DNA from: Ctenosaura bakeri
Lineage: Eukaryota > Chordata > Lepidosauria > Squamata > Iguanidae
Reading direction: 5' to 3'
DNA: 64,000 nucleotides
Assembly (NCBI GenBank): GCA_948474755.1
Contig: CAOLHI010002144.1
Span: 62,001 to 126,000, forward strand
Below the pieces are notes generated by a model. The model did no database searches. It saw only the letters and a list, made by a program, of their open reading frames with translations, and had not been told where the DNA came from. How positions within the stretch are numbered: the first letter of the stretch is position 1; each line of letters begins with the position of its first letter. The translations under genes were made by a program, and so were the position numbers. Shown one piece after another: positions 49,401-59,243 of the stretch.

Positions 49401-52400
49401 TGAGAGAATATCAGAGGCATCTTCTCTGTGCATAACAAATTGCAGTTAGTTTGCTCTCTCTCTTTGCTTTATTCCATCAAGTACAGTATGCAAACTGGTC
49501 ATCTACTTTTATTTGCAATAGTAATAAAGAAAAGGAAGAAGAAAAAACATAAAGGGAAGAAGCCCCACTGAAGCTGAAAATAAAACCTTACTGGTGTAAT
49601 AGAGATATCCACGTGAATAGATGTGACAGTACTTGCTGTTTTGACCAGGGTGATGTTAAATGACACTTCGTGTTTGTTTTTCTCCCTCAGGTGGCGACAG
49701 ACAAGGTTACAGGGAAGCTGAGTTCTACTCTCTCATGGGTGAAGAACACTGTCAGTCAAATGGCCAGTCAGGTGGCAAGTCCATCTGCCTCATTACACAC
49801 TACATCCTCCTCTACCACCCTGTCCACTCCAGCATTGTCTCCTTCATCTCCAGCAGAATTGAGTCCCGATGACTTAGAGCTGCTGGCTAAATTGGAAGAG
49901 CAAAATAGGTAGGTGGCACATTGTCTTTGACATTTAAGAGAGAAGAGGCAAGGAAAGGGATGGTTCGTAGAACCATGGCATGCTTTAGTATGGCTTTAAG
50001 TGAAGCTTCTTTCAAAGCTTGGAAGGAATTGGTGGCATTCATCAGTATCCTGGAAGTATAAAGCCAGCTCTAGTAGTGTGTGTGTTTTGCAGTTGGTTTA
50101 CCTGGCCATTGATCATGGCATGTATAACTACTTGTGTTAGGTGATGATAAGCTCAGGCTGGAAGTGAGCCAATTGCCTGGGGTGTAATAATTCTGTAATG
50201 CCAATCTGTTGCCAGGTGTGTGGGTCTGGAAAGCCTGTGACACATAGGATTGTGCAGGCAGGTGGCTCGGTTTAAGAGAGGTCCATGTGAACAGCATTTT
50301 TGTGCTTTCTTGAAAAAGTGGAGCTTAACTATATTCGAAGCTGTGGGACATATCATATCTTTTAAGTTACTATGTTTCTGTCTTATTTCAAAACCTTTTG
50401 AAAAACCTTCCTGCATCCAGGCTACATTCCTTTCTTTCTGGTTGAGTTTCATGCTCTTCTCAAACCAAACAGGCTGCAGTTTTGTCATAACAAAAGCATT
50501 GCCCTCTCAGGAGAATGTAAGAACTGTACAGTAAGGACTGAAGTGTGGTTTTTCTGCTTATTGGCTTCTCATTTCACTTGAGGGCAAACAAATCCTTTTC
50601 GTATACTAAAAACAGGATTATTTTATTGTACACTCATTTCAATGCAATTGATTTTACTGAGGTCTTTGGCTTGGCATGTGCAATGCTTTCTTTCAGTATT
50701 TTGTCTTACATTGCATTTTATACAGGCATTTACAGGAAAGACTAACAATAGTGACCTTCTATTTTTTTTAAACGTCTGTTCATTTGACACGTCATGAAGC
50801 TTAGCTTGTATCTAATTGTCCAGATTGTTTAACTTTCAGCTCAAAGTTAATTTAGATTAAATGAAGCAAGAACATCATAGCATTTCTGACTATTATTAGG
50901 GCAGTCATCTGGATTAGAGCTCATTTAGGTGATCTCTTGTCTTTCTCAGTGTGCCTTAAGCATAGAGCAAAGATGGCATGTTTTTAGGTACAGTTTGTTT
51001 GGTTGTCTGTGCTAAGGAATAGGAGCCTCAGACTATTGTCAAAGCCTAAACTAAATAAATAGATTTTCAACTGTTTAAAAAAAAAGAGTGGTGGTATATA
51101 AGGGACTGAATAAGGGGCTTTGTGAAGAACAGTTCAAATTCCATTGCCTCATCTGCAGAGGATGAGTTATACTAAACCGGTGTAATAACTCAGCAGACAG
51201 ATATCTTGGCCATTTAATGCTATCCATTGTATGATAGTGAGTTTCAATAGCAGCTGTTTTTCTAAGCTCTTCTCATAGGTCATGTTGATTCTAAACCTGG
51301 TTTGTAGAATCATATGCTCTCTGAATAAGATCAGGTAAACTCAAGGACCTTTTCCATGTAATCAGGGTTTTTTCCCCCCTTTCCAAACTCACAGTCTTGC
51401 TTATTTTATGAAGGGGACTATGCACCTTCATTTCAGGTGGCATTTTTGCTGCTGGCTTATACTCTCTTTCTCCTCTTCCCAGCCCACAAAGTATTTAGAG
51501 AACTTTTTCCTGTAAAAATCGCAATCCTTTTTTACTGGTATTTAATTTTGTTTGTTAATTTTTCACGTGAACAATCAAATTTGCAATCAAAGCAATATGC
51601 AATCAAAATTCAAGAAACAGAAAAAGTGGGGGGAGATATACAACAAATATACAATAGGGCTCTGACACCTCCCTCCATCCTTACTGTAATGAAAAGAAAA
51701 AGAAGAAAAATAATTTACCATTACAATTCAACTAAATAATCCTGCTAAAATTAGTAATAACCATACCCACAGATTATTAAATTGTTTGATTTCTTATTTT
51801 TCAAAAAACCCATGAATGGTTTCCAAACTTTCAAGAAGATTTCAGCTACCTTATTCTTTAGAACCCATATTAATTTGGGCTAACTCAGCAACCTTCGCAA
51901 TGCATTTTTTCATTGTTGGTGTTTCAGTCTTTTTCCAAGTTCAAGCAAACAGTATTAAACAGTATTATTGCTGCTGTTGTCATATATCAGCATCATATAA
52001 AAGAAGTAATACAGTTCTGTATCCATAATGCCCAGCAAAGACATTTCTGGTAACATCACAAAATCTGTCTTTAAATTCTTTCTGCTTAACATTTTTATCT
52101 CAGACGGTAACTTTTCACCTTCTTACACATCCACCACATATGAGAAAAGGGGCTCTCCTTATCTTGACAATCCCCAACATTGATTTGAAACATTCTGGGA
52201 CATTTTCATCCTCTTTTAGCATTAGAGAAATAATATCCTTGGAAAGCAAAAATAAGTTATCAGGTGCGATATGCATTTGTAAAGTATCTTAAAGTAGCTA
52301 TATTTCATCTTATACAAGTTTTCTTTTAAATTACTGCACAAAGTAGATTGTATATCTTTGGACCACATTTTTCCCATGGACATTATTCCCAAAATTTTGG

Positions 52401-55400
52401 GCCCACCTTATCATATATTTTAAAGGCACATCTTCTGCCTCTAGTTTCAAAAGCCATTTATACAGATTTTTAATTACATGGCCATCGTCTTTACAGAACT
52501 CTAAGTAAAATTCATTTTCTCTAACTTCTGTGGCTGTGTTTCTCTTGTCTTCATTAAACCTGTCTTAAAGTTGAATACAGTGGGCCCTTGGTATCCACTA
52601 GGGTTTGGTTCCAGGACCCTCTGCGGATACCCAAATTTGTGGATGCCCAGGTCCCATTATGTACAATGGTGTAGTAAAATGGTGTCCCTTATATAAAATG
52701 GCAACATCGAAGTTTGCTTTTTGGATTTTTTTTTTTTTTTTAACATTTTCAAGCCATGGTTGGTTGAATCTGTGCATACAGAATCCACAGATATTGAAGG
52801 CTGACTGTATAAGCAAACCAATTAAGATCTTTGCATCCCTTAAGGGTACTGATTTTTAGTTTTAGAAGTATGTACGGTTGTCACTGGCCATCTTGGATGC
52901 CTAATGCAGAAAGATAATGCAAATCTTAACATTTTCTTGCTCTTTTAGTTCTTCATAAATTATGTTCCTTTTCTATGCTAATATGTCATCTTTTTATCCA
53001 AGCCTGTTCCGAGAGTTAGTTCATTTCCCTTGTTCTCTCCCCTTCCCGCCTCCCCAGATTTTCTCCAAGCAACAGGTTTGGGCTAGTCAGTTTCACCCTT
53101 GTCCTCTTTTAGCATTAGAGTAATAATATCCTTGGAAAACAAAAAGAAGTTCTCAGATGCAGCATTTTACATGCATTTTAAAGTATCTTAAAATGTGCTT
53201 TTAAAACTGAAATTCCTATAGACCAAAGCTTGTTGGAACAGAGTGAGGTAGCTTTGTACACTCCTAAAAATTTACCCTTTTGGAAACCTGAGGAATTACT
53301 TGGTTCCATTCACTAAATGTGTGAGCTGAAGTGCTCTTTGGAGCTCTGAAAGATTCAGATTACACGTCTTGCTGGGGGAGAGGACTTTGATCTGAGCATG
53401 TGCACAAGTCTTGAGAGAAACAGAAGTGTTAAAGAAAGAAGTAATGAAACTTTATCAGGCAAAAAATACAAAATTTTTACTTTTTGGAGTGCTGCTGGGT
53501 CAAATGATGGGTTTTGTTCCCTCCAAGATATGTTGGAATGGTTCAGTCCTAACAAATAAAGATTCATATTTGTGGAAGGTAAATCATTGACAAGAGTGAA
53601 GTCATTTGTTTTCTGCTTAACCGCTTAGTGGTTATTAAAAACTTCTGGGTCTGGATTAAAAGAACAATGGATTCACCAAGGTAAGATTTACACCATAGAA
53701 TTATAGGAAATATTTTACAGTATGCATGTTCTATATAGCCTGAATTTCCAAGTTCATAATTTACAGTATTAAATATTTGCTTCAAGATTGCATTTTCTAA
53801 TCTGTTCTGGAGTTTGGACTTGTTTACCATGAAGCTCAAATTGAGGAAAGTTTTCTTCATCTTTGTGAGCTTGTGGAGCAGTGCAGATTTGCTTTGTAAA
53901 CTATACAGAATATATTCCTTGAATCATTCTGCTCCTTGTATTCTTACATTTAAGGAAAAATATACAGAGGATTGTCTTGTAATGTGCAGTAGCTCTGAAT
54001 TTTTATTTGGGTTTCATGCTTCCTTTCAACTTCAAATCTTTCTCTGCCCTTTTTTTTTTTTTTTGCTTTACCTGTAGATCAGCTAAGTGTGTAATGACTC
54101 TGATGCTAACCTTTCCTGTTGCAGATAAGTTACCTGTTAATTTGTTCACATAGATTAGCTGAGTGAGAAGGTGCCTTTACATGTGTATTGAGGGGAAGAA
54201 GAAAAAGTAACAGATGAGTTGACTCATCACTTAGGACAATATTAAATCCCAAAATTTTAAGGAAGTGAAAAATAGCCTCCTGTGATTCCACCTCTAACCA
54301 TAACATTAATTCTGTATTCTGCAGCATAATCTTAACCTTCTAACTAGGAAATTCTGTTGTAGGTGATGTTTCAGAATATCTTCCAATTTCAGAAGTTTTG
54401 GAATATCTTCCAATTTCCTCTGGACTGAAACTATTTACTAGAAAAATAATTTGACATTGGGGGTGGGGAGGGGGAGTCTGAAATTGTTATTGAAGGTGAA
54501 GTCACCTTAGGCTCACTATGAGTTGTTTACAATTTAATGGCATACAACAGCAGCAAAATAGTATTTGTTGCTGATATTGTCAAATGCTTATTATAAATAT
54601 TTCTGTAAATCTGGTGGTTAAATGATGGATGCATTAGAGGAATAAGTGTTTGTAATTTTGTCTATGATTGCTGCCCTTATTAGTGCTTGATTATTGCTAA
54701 GTTCACTGTTTGGACACAACTAGCCTACATATTTAAAGAACTGTACATTCATTCCATCAGTAGACATGTATTCCTAAAAATCTATCTGTCAATGTGAATA
54801 TAGGTGTTGGGAGACAATTCAGTGGTACGATCAGTAGAAGGGAACCTTTCCTTGGAAAACACCCCCTCGTCCATTTTTGGAGTCTACTTGGCTTGGGGTA
54901 GGGGTAGGGGTGAAGCATAATAAATATAAATATTGAATGAGCATAAAATGGATAAATATATTTGGGTATGTTTCAGTCATACAATTTCAATCATACACAT
55001 TTATCAAGTAAGTCATATCCCTACATGGATATTGCTATTAGCAGTCTTACTAATATTTACTACTTAATAAGATTTTATCTGAATGTATGTTTTAAATTAT
55101 TGTAAGTTGCTTTTGTTCCCATGCCAGGACACAGGTGGGGTATACATTAAATAAATATTTATCCTAATAAGTCTTTCCACAGTGTTTGACCTATCAGAGG
55201 TATAGTCAAATCTGTATGATTACACTTTGAAAAAAGTATGATATCTCATGAGGCCTATTAAATACTTCCCTATTTTTTAAGATAAATTTAAATAACAAGT
55301 AAGGGTCTTAGTATAACCTCTACTGTTTATAGCCAAGGGATCATAAAGTTGATCATACAAAAAGGTGTTTAAAATTTGGGCTATGATAGTATTTTGAGTT

Positions 55401-57235
55401 TTATAATGGAAGGTCTAGCTAAGCAGAAATCTCAAGCTGGTTTGTATCTGCTGCAGATTGTTGGAGACTGACAGCAAATCCTTGCGATCAGTAAATGGGT
55501 CAAGAAGAAACAGTGGCTCCTCCCTTGTATCTAGTTCATCAGCTTCTAGCAACCTCAGCCATCTAGAAGAAGATACCTGGATCCTTTGGGGGAGAATTGT
55601 AAATGAGTGGGAAGATGTACGCAAAAAGAAAGAGAAGCAAGTTAAGGTATGTTGACTTGTAGGCAACAAATTCACTATCTGTTTTCAGTGTAGGCATTAG
55701 ACCTAGCACCTCTCTGAATCCAGCAGTGCACAAGTTATGCTTACTTTAATCTGTTGTACAGTAAAAGATTATCACTGAAGCTAAACTCTAAAAACCACAA
55801 CTGGAGATGAAAGGAAACAATGTGTTCTTTTTAGGTCTCTCTAATGTTTGCAGGTCCATGTGTAGCAGATAAATGTCATCTTGGCAGATTATTTATTTAT
55901 TATTACACAGTCTTCAGCACTTGACGCAAGCTAAACTGCACTTTGAGGCACATTTGAGATTTTAATTGAGGTCAAGGTACAGTTGTCCCCCCACATTCGC
56001 TAGGGTTAGGGGTGCGGTACCCTTGCAAAAGTGGAAAAATTGCAAATATCAAAATCTGTGTGTGTGTGTCTGTGGGAGGGGGATGAGACACAGTGGGGAG
56101 AATGGACATCTAGGGTCCAAACCAGGGTAGGAAAAGGAGAGGAAGCAGAGAGGTTAGCATGGTGACCCTGTACTTCCTCTCCCTTGCCTGTCTCCTTTCT
56201 TGGCTATGGAGTGGTTTGTGGTGCTGAGAAATTGGACTGCAAGTTGTCCCTAGTTGGCCAGGCAGCGGCTGGTAAAGGAGGAGGAGGATTAGAGCCAGGC
56301 TTTTAAAGGACTGTCTGGCCTGATTGGAGCCAGTGAGAGGAAACATTTCCCCAGAAAAGAAGTGTTTGAGGTGGGTGAGTAGGGTTTGAAGAAACTTGCA
56401 AATACAGTGGCCTCTCCACTTTTGCAAGGGTTTGGGGTGCGGAAACCTTGTGAAAGCAGAAAAAACCCCAATACTTCCTCCCTTCAGTTTAGTTCTTAGC
56501 GCCAGAGCCAGAGGCAAGGGAATAGGAGGAGGAGCTCTGGAGGGGAGAAGGAAGGCATACACATGCCTCCCCACCATTTCATTGCCTTTTGTCTGGGTTT
56601 TTGCCTTCCTTTTCTGTGCCCAGCAAACACAAGGAAACAGGAGGAGGAGAAGCACGGGGAAAGGCCCGTGTGCGAGTAATCAGATTTGCAGGGGTCAAAC
56701 TTGTGCATGTGGAGAGAGGACTGTAATCAAATCCATGAAAGTCAAACCCACAAATGTGGAAGGCTGACTGTAATGTATCATAGTAGAATCTAAATGGGGT
56801 AAAGTTGTGTTAAATATCTGCATTGGACAAATCTGTGAATATCCTTTGTAGTTTCTTTTTATCCTGCACATTTATTCATTCTTGTAAAAGAGATGAGAAT
56901 TTTACAGAGTAAGGTGAAATTTATTACATTGCCTGATTTGGATAATTCTGATGATCCATTAGCAAAAATACAAAATGCTTATTTTGGATTTTTTTTTTTT
57001 AACACTGTAGGAACTGGTTCGAAAAGGGATACCTCATCACTTCCGAGCAATAGTTTGGCAGCTTTTGTGCTCAGCTCAGAATATGCCAATTAAGGATCAA
57101 TATTCAGAACTCTTGAAAATGACTTCACCCTGTGAAAAGCTTATAAGAAGGGACATTGCTAGAACATATCCTGAACATGACTTTTTTAAAGAAAAAGATA
57201 GCCTTGGACAAGAGGTTTTATTTAATGTAATGAAG
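31792..57235 (+). CDS. EVI5: EVI5 (TBC-domain Rab GTPase-activating protein), 5' part
   Basis: EVI5 is a TBC (Tre2-Bub2-Cdc16) protein that acts on Rab11 and localises to centrosome and midbody. Coding exons seen are 31792-31830 (probable), 49691-49908, 55457-55646 and 57011-57235; joined they keep frame for 224 codons. After a Ser/Thr-rich stretch come [19 protein letters not shown], a serine-rich [20 protein letters not shown] and [20 protein letters not shown]. The TBC domain then opens with [16 protein letters not shown] and contains the IxxDxxR arginine finger as IRRDIAR. The glutamine-finger exon, the rest of the TBC domain and the coiled coils lie beyond the window. It is EVI5 rather than the paralogue EVI5L because of the VATDKV...[12 protein letters not shown] segment and the RPL5 neighbourhood. 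Confidence 0.93.
31856..31881. repeat. (GT)n microsatellite
   Basis: Uninterrupted GT dinucleotides 25 bp downstream of the EVI5 exon-1 donor. Confidence 0.97.
31956..32129. mobile_element. palindromic MITE copy 4
   Basis: 174 bp, near-perfect hairpin: arms carry GGATCCTGGGGTTTGCAGTT and its complement, and meet at GGGAGGGGCCAGGCCCCTCCC. Flanks TTCAA (31951-31955) and CTCAA (32130-32134) form a 5-bp duplication with one mismatch. Lies in EVI5 intron 1, 125 bp after exon 1. Confidence 0.93.
32822..33016. mobile_element. palindromic MITE copy 5
   Basis: Arms begin GCTGTTTCCACACTGCTATAG and end GTAGTGCGGAAATCGT, with family core TGGGGTTTGCAGTTTAGGGA and an asymmetric centre (AGAATTCTCAGCCAGAGAGCTC). 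Flanks CTGAG (32817-32821) and CTAAG (33017-33021): 4 of 5 match. Its right flank is also the left flank of the next copy. Confidence 0.9.
33022..33199. mobile_element. palindromic MITE copy 6, 89-bp arms
   Basis: 178 bp made of two 89-bp arms differing at one base (CTAGCCTGT versus CTAGTCTGT after complementing), with centre GGGGCCGGCCGGCCCC and no loop. Exact 5-bp duplication CTAAG (33017-33021 and 33200-33204). It abuts copy 5. Confidence 0.96.
34380..34480 (-). repeat. (ATT)n plus LINE 3' end fragment
   Basis: ATT trinucleotide run at 34387-34424 followed by TCTTACCCACCTCTCCCTATGGAT. This is the reverse complement of a common reptile non-LTR element 3' end that terminates in a simple repeat; a similar junction is at 63365-63470. 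Confidence 0.6.
36179..36420 (-). mobile_element. Sauria-type SINE
   Basis: Minus orientation: TTGTTGTTCACATGCTTTTG tail, GACTGCAACTTATGGTGACC, TGCCCAGGGTCATTCAGTAG, and tRNA-like end TTAGCCTTACACCAT. EVI5 intron 1. Confidence 0.8.
37850..37945 (-). mobile_element. Sauria-type SINE, head fragment
   Basis: Only the tRNA-derived half remains: ATCCAGTGGGTTTCTATGAC, CATGGTCTCCAG, AATCCAACACTCAAACCCCT. Diverged and truncated. Confidence 0.6.
39421..39515. repeat. small inverted-repeat DNA element fragment
   Basis: CTTCCAGATGTTGTTAGACT at the left and TTCAACAATATCAGGAAGG at the right are diverged inverted ends around GAATGCTGGGAGTTTTAATT. Same interspersed family as at 21575 and 24665. Confidence 0.5.
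41241..41388 (+). mobile_element. Sauria-type SINE, internally deleted, with TSD
   Basis: Plus orientation, ending AGTCAGAAATGACTTGAAGG CACACAACAACAA. Bounded by an exact 10-bp duplication AGCATAGCCA (41231-41240 and 41389-41398). The body is shortened relative to full copies. Confidence 0.85.
41516..41979. mobile_element. complete pogo/Tigger-like element
   Basis: 464 bp with ends CAGTTGGCCCTCCATAT and (right) ATGGAGGGCCAACTG, flanked by TA at 41514-41515 and 41980-41981. No transposase frame. Reference copy for the long form also seen at 28361, 55980, 56405 and 59244. Confidence 0.88.
42005..42095 (+). mobile_element. non-LTR element fragment
   Basis: GGGTCTTTTCGGCAACTGCTCCCAGGCTTCGG resembles the conserved GAGCCTTCTCGGTGGCTGCTCC segment of the element at 57690-58105. 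Short piece directly after the Tigger-like element. Confidence 0.5.
42271..42465 (-). mobile_element. Sauria-type SINE
   Basis: Minus orientation: GGCTTATGGTGATTCTAAAG, TTTTCTTGGCAACATTTGTC, TGTCCATGGTCACCTAATGG, CTCTGGTCTCCAGTGTCAT. The tRNA end is truncated. Confidence 0.75.
43461..43647 (-). mobile_element. Sauria-type SINE
   Basis: Minus orientation, lacking the tail: CTATCATGGAGTTTTCTTGG to AGCACTACACCAACAGTGGC. It is followed 20 bp later by palindromic MITE copy 7. Confidence 0.78.
43668..43865. mobile_element. palindromic MITE copy 7
   Basis: Ends GCCATTCCACAC and GTGGAAAGGC, arms with TTCCACTTTCAACATC and GTTGAAAGTGGAATAATAGC, asymmetric centre like copy 5. The 5-bp flanks TAAGG and CGTAT do not match. 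Confidence 0.85.
46195..46334. mobile_element. palindromic MITE copy 8 (TSD CCAGG)
   Basis: 140 bp hairpin whose arms meet at CTGGGGTTTACAAACCCCCAG, a central deletion compared with copy 6. Exact 5-bp duplication CCAGG (46190-46194 and 46335-46339). Confidence 0.93.
46557..46777. mobile_element. related palindromic MITE, second subfamily
   Basis: Arms read ATTATAGTGCTGTCATTCCAC and the complement of GTGGAATAATAGCACTATAAT. They contain an extra block AACTGCCATAGTTCCATCC, absent from the ten main copies, and different outer ends. Limits approximate; no duplication established. Confidence 0.7.
46914..46972. repeat. (CT)n-rich low-complexity tract
   Basis: Imperfect TCTC/TTTC run on the plus strand in EVI5 intron 1. 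Confidence 0.9.
47868..48356. mobile_element. palindromic MITE copy 9, split by CR1
   Basis: Outer parts 47868-47904 and 48214-48356 join into one element with ends GCCATTTCTACAC and GTGTGGAAATGGC. Flanks CTTAG (47863-47867) and CCTAG (48357-48361) match at 4 of 5. A CR1 fills the gap. Confidence 0.9.
47905..48213 (+). mobile_element. CR1 LINE 3' end inserted in MITE copy 9
   Basis: Plus orientation, from GAGGAGGGAGCAGGCTTG through AGCTGCAGGAAAGGAGATTC and GGGGGTTGGACTGGATGGCC to CCAGCTCTATGATT, the CR1 terminus. 5'-truncated. Interrupts the left arm of the palindromic element after CCATTATTC. Confidence 0.88.
49691..49908 (+). CDS. EVI5: EVI5 exon 2
   Basis: 218 nt. Acceptor TCTCCCTCAG, first codons [19 protein letters not shown], last codons LEEQN plus two bases of Arg, donor GTAGGT. 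Rich in Ser, Thr and Pro, then the conserved [15 protein letters not shown]. Compared with the human sequence as I recall it, four residues (HTVS) before SQMASQ are absent. Confidence 0.96.
51530..52577 (-). mobile_element. L1-like LINE ORF2 C-terminal fragment
   Basis: On the minus strand a decayed frame around 52140-51800 gives recognisable L1 ORF2 C-terminal pieces such as [10 protein letters not shown], then [20 protein letters not shown] and later LETIHGFF. Many stops and frameshifts. It is abutted by the Tigger-like MITE at 52578; a diverged repeat of part of it (TTTAGCATTAGAGTAATAAT) occurs at 53105-53190. Confidence 0.7.
52578..52807. mobile_element. pogo/Tigger-like MITE
   Basis: Ends CAGTGGGCCCTTGGTATCC and (right) TATTGAAGGCTGACTG, flanked by TA at 52576-52577 and 52808-52809. 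Close relative of 766-987; both have an internal A/T-only run after TTTTTGGA. Confidence 0.85.
55457..55646 (+). CDS. EVI5: EVI5 exon 3
   Basis: 190 nt. Acceptor TGCTGCAG; the first base completes Arg, then [20 protein letters not shown], a serine-rich linker and [20 protein letters not shown] ending at QVK. Donor GTATGT. Confidence 0.98.
55980..56770. mobile_element. pogo/Tigger-like element carrying a nested copy of its own family
   Basis: Outer ends CAGTTGTCCCCCCACATTCG and (right) AATGTGGAAGGCTGACTG, flanked by TA at 55978-55979 and 56771-56772. After AAACTTGCAAA the sequence is interrupted by a second element (56405-56723) and resumes with ATCAAATCCATGAAAGTCAA, matching the uninterrupted copy at 59244-59649. 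Lies in EVI5 intron 3. Confidence 0.88.
56405..56723. mobile_element. nested pogo/Tigger-like element
   Basis: 319 bp, ends CAGTGGCCTCTCCACTTTTG and (right) GCATGTGGAGAGAGGACTG, flanked by TA at 56403-56404 and 56724-56725. Inserted at a TA of the outer element, same orientation (both begin with the TTTTGCAAGGGT / AACCTTGTGAAAGCAGAAAA-type 5' segment). Confidence 0.87.
57011..57235 (+). CDS. EVI5: EVI5 exon 4 (start of TBC domain)
   Basis: 225 nt, 75 codons. Acceptor AACACTGTAG after a T tract; encodes [40 protein letters not shown] and [19 protein letters not shown] to NVMK; donor GTAAGT. Carries the TBC arginine finger (IRRDIAR). The next exon is expected to begin AYSLVDREVGYCQG and is not in the window. 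Confidence 0.98.
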
Positions 57236-57689
57236 GTAAGTTACTGTCTTATACCTTTGAACGAGAACAAATACTTAGTACTCACTTTGTTTTGCTTTTA
57301 GCCATGACACCTAAATGTAGCCTCTGTATTTGGTGATATAGACTTCTGGGTGCCAGATACTGAGTGCAAGGAAAAAGAGTCCCTCCACCCCACCCCCGCC
57401 ATTTTGTCAGCATCCGTGTTTGACAATGGAGTGCTGAATTAGATGGTCCCTTTGCCTGACCCAGTTTTGCCTGGTCTTGTTTTCTTGTGTCAGTGTGTAT
57501 ATGATCGTAACATGGAATAGCTTATCTTGCTTTGTTGAGCAATATAAATGAAAGTTGATCAAAGAACTTGTGAAAAGGAAACTAGAGGACTCAACTTCAC
57601 TTGAACTGTGATAGTACTAAGTAAGAGCAGCACTTGCTAAAAATCAGGAGTGAGGTGCTCTAGATATTTTTCAACTGCAGCTCTCACCA

Positions 57690-58105
57690 GACTATTTGAA
57701 AAACTGTATCTCCCTATATGAACCTGCCAGAGCCCTAAGATCTGCAAGGGAAGGCTTTTTCTTAGTCTCATTACCATCCCATGCTCAGCTGGTGAGGACA
57801 AGAGAGAGAGCCTTCTCGGTGGCTGCTCCCGTCCTGTTTAACGCTCTTCTGTGGGAAACTAGGCTGGCTCCCCCTCCTTAAAAAGACATTTCTTTTTAAG
57901 CAGGCCTTTAATGGGTGAGCTGGAGATCTTTTGCTTATGTATTAGTTGTTTCCAAAATTTATTGTAAGTTTTATAGTTTTATGTTTTTTAATGTTTTAAT
58001 TGTTTACATGCTTTTAATGCTTTCTAAGCTTTTGGAAGTTGTCTTGGGTCCCATCTTGGGAGAAAAGGTGGCATATAAGTTCAATAAATAAATAAATACA
58101 TAAGA
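57690..58105 (+). mobile_element. non-LTR retrotransposon 3' end with (AATA)n tail
   Basis: Decayed coding end (GAGCCTTCTCGGTGGCTGCTCC, AGGCTGGCTCCCCCTCC) followed by a T-rich 3' UTR, then TTGGGTCCCATCTTGGGAG, AAAAGGTGGCATATAAGTTC and AATAAATAAATAAATA. This tail type is common in squamate LINE (CR1/L2-like) elements; clade not determined. Confidence 0.65.
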
Positions 58106-59243
58106 TCTAGGCAACATAGCCCATGGTATAGGTTGATGGAATTTGCAGTCCAGCATTATCAGGAAGGCCATATATTTCCCCTGGTCCTGCTTCTAGGTCT
58201 GTAGATGAACAATAATTCCCTGTGCTTGCTTCAGTTGTTGTTTCTGTTACTTTATAAACTTATGGCAGTAACTTATTCTCAGATACTGCCATACACAAAG
58301 CCATGAACTCAAAAGAGTCTGCTAGAGAGATTTCTGCAATCTGTTTTGTAAATTTTTGCATTGCCAGCCCAAGGCATTTTGCTGCCCGAGGCAGAGAAGT
58401 AATTGACAACCCAGCCTTGCCTGTCAAAGTAGATATTAGCAAGGCCAGTCAAATTATTTTGATATCTGAGTCAGAAAATCCCGAAAGTGCTGCCCCCCTC
58501 TCTGGGACTTGAAATAGAATAATAATAAGTTAGCTAACAAGTTGTTTCCCTTCTATGACCCCCCTCAGTTGCTTTAGGTAGTTGCTGGCTGGTGTTGCCA
58601 GGTTTTCAAAATAGCAGTAAATTACAGTTGAAATTCATGACGTGCGGAGTTGATGGTCAGGAAGCAGCTAATAATAAGTTTTATGCTCTACCTAAATACC
58701 AAATGAACGTATTCATTTTAGTTAATGTAGCTATGTATTTCTCTGCAAAATTAATATGTTGTACACGTTTATAAATTACATAAGGCACAGATCTCTGTCT
58801 TTACGAAGGGCAGACACTCCAAAATTTAAGATTTTTTGGTCACATGTTCAGTCTACATCTAAGGAAAAGATTTCCAGCCCTCAGATAGGGAACATCCATT
58901 AAAATAAGGACAGATGCCAGTCCTATAAGGAATAGGTTTTTCATCCTCAGATAAGAATGTCCTGTCTAACAAGGGACACCTGGCAACCCTACTCCTGGCA
59001 GAGAGGATTATACTCTCCCACGGCATTGTAACTGAAGGCTCAAAGCTCCACAGACAATCCCAGATTGTGTGATTTAATGAGTCTGTGAATAGTGCTCAGC
59101 AGAATGGCTCTGCTCATGCTCAGAGTTGCTCCTTTTCTCCTTCAGGATTCATTTATGAGGTTCCTGACCAACAGTTATTTTTTGTCTGAACAGCCTAGCA
59201 TGTAATCCTCTCTAGCAGCCATTAATAAGAAGTGATCCTTATA

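Larger units (their letters stand above)
31831..49690 (+). other. EVI5 intron 1 (17.9 kb)
   Basis: Extent inferred from the probable exon 1 to exon 2. It holds six palindromic MITE copies, several Sauria SINEs, a Tigger-like element and a CR1. No other exon of EVI5 was recognised, including the human-type MVTNKM exon. Stretches 33205-36178, 36421-41230, 43866-46189 and 48362-49690 show no gene. Confidence 0.6.
49909..55456 (+). other. EVI5 intron 2
   Basis: 5.5 kb. Contains an L1-like fragment, a Tigger-like MITE and T-rich tracts. The stretch 49909-51500 and the stretch 53201-55456 show no gene; 55080-55165 resembles a LINE 3' end with a TAAATAAATA tail. Confidence 0.85.

Noticed and set aside
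56110..56655. 181-codon minus-strand frame
   Set aside because: Spans the nested Tigger-like elements; not a transposase.
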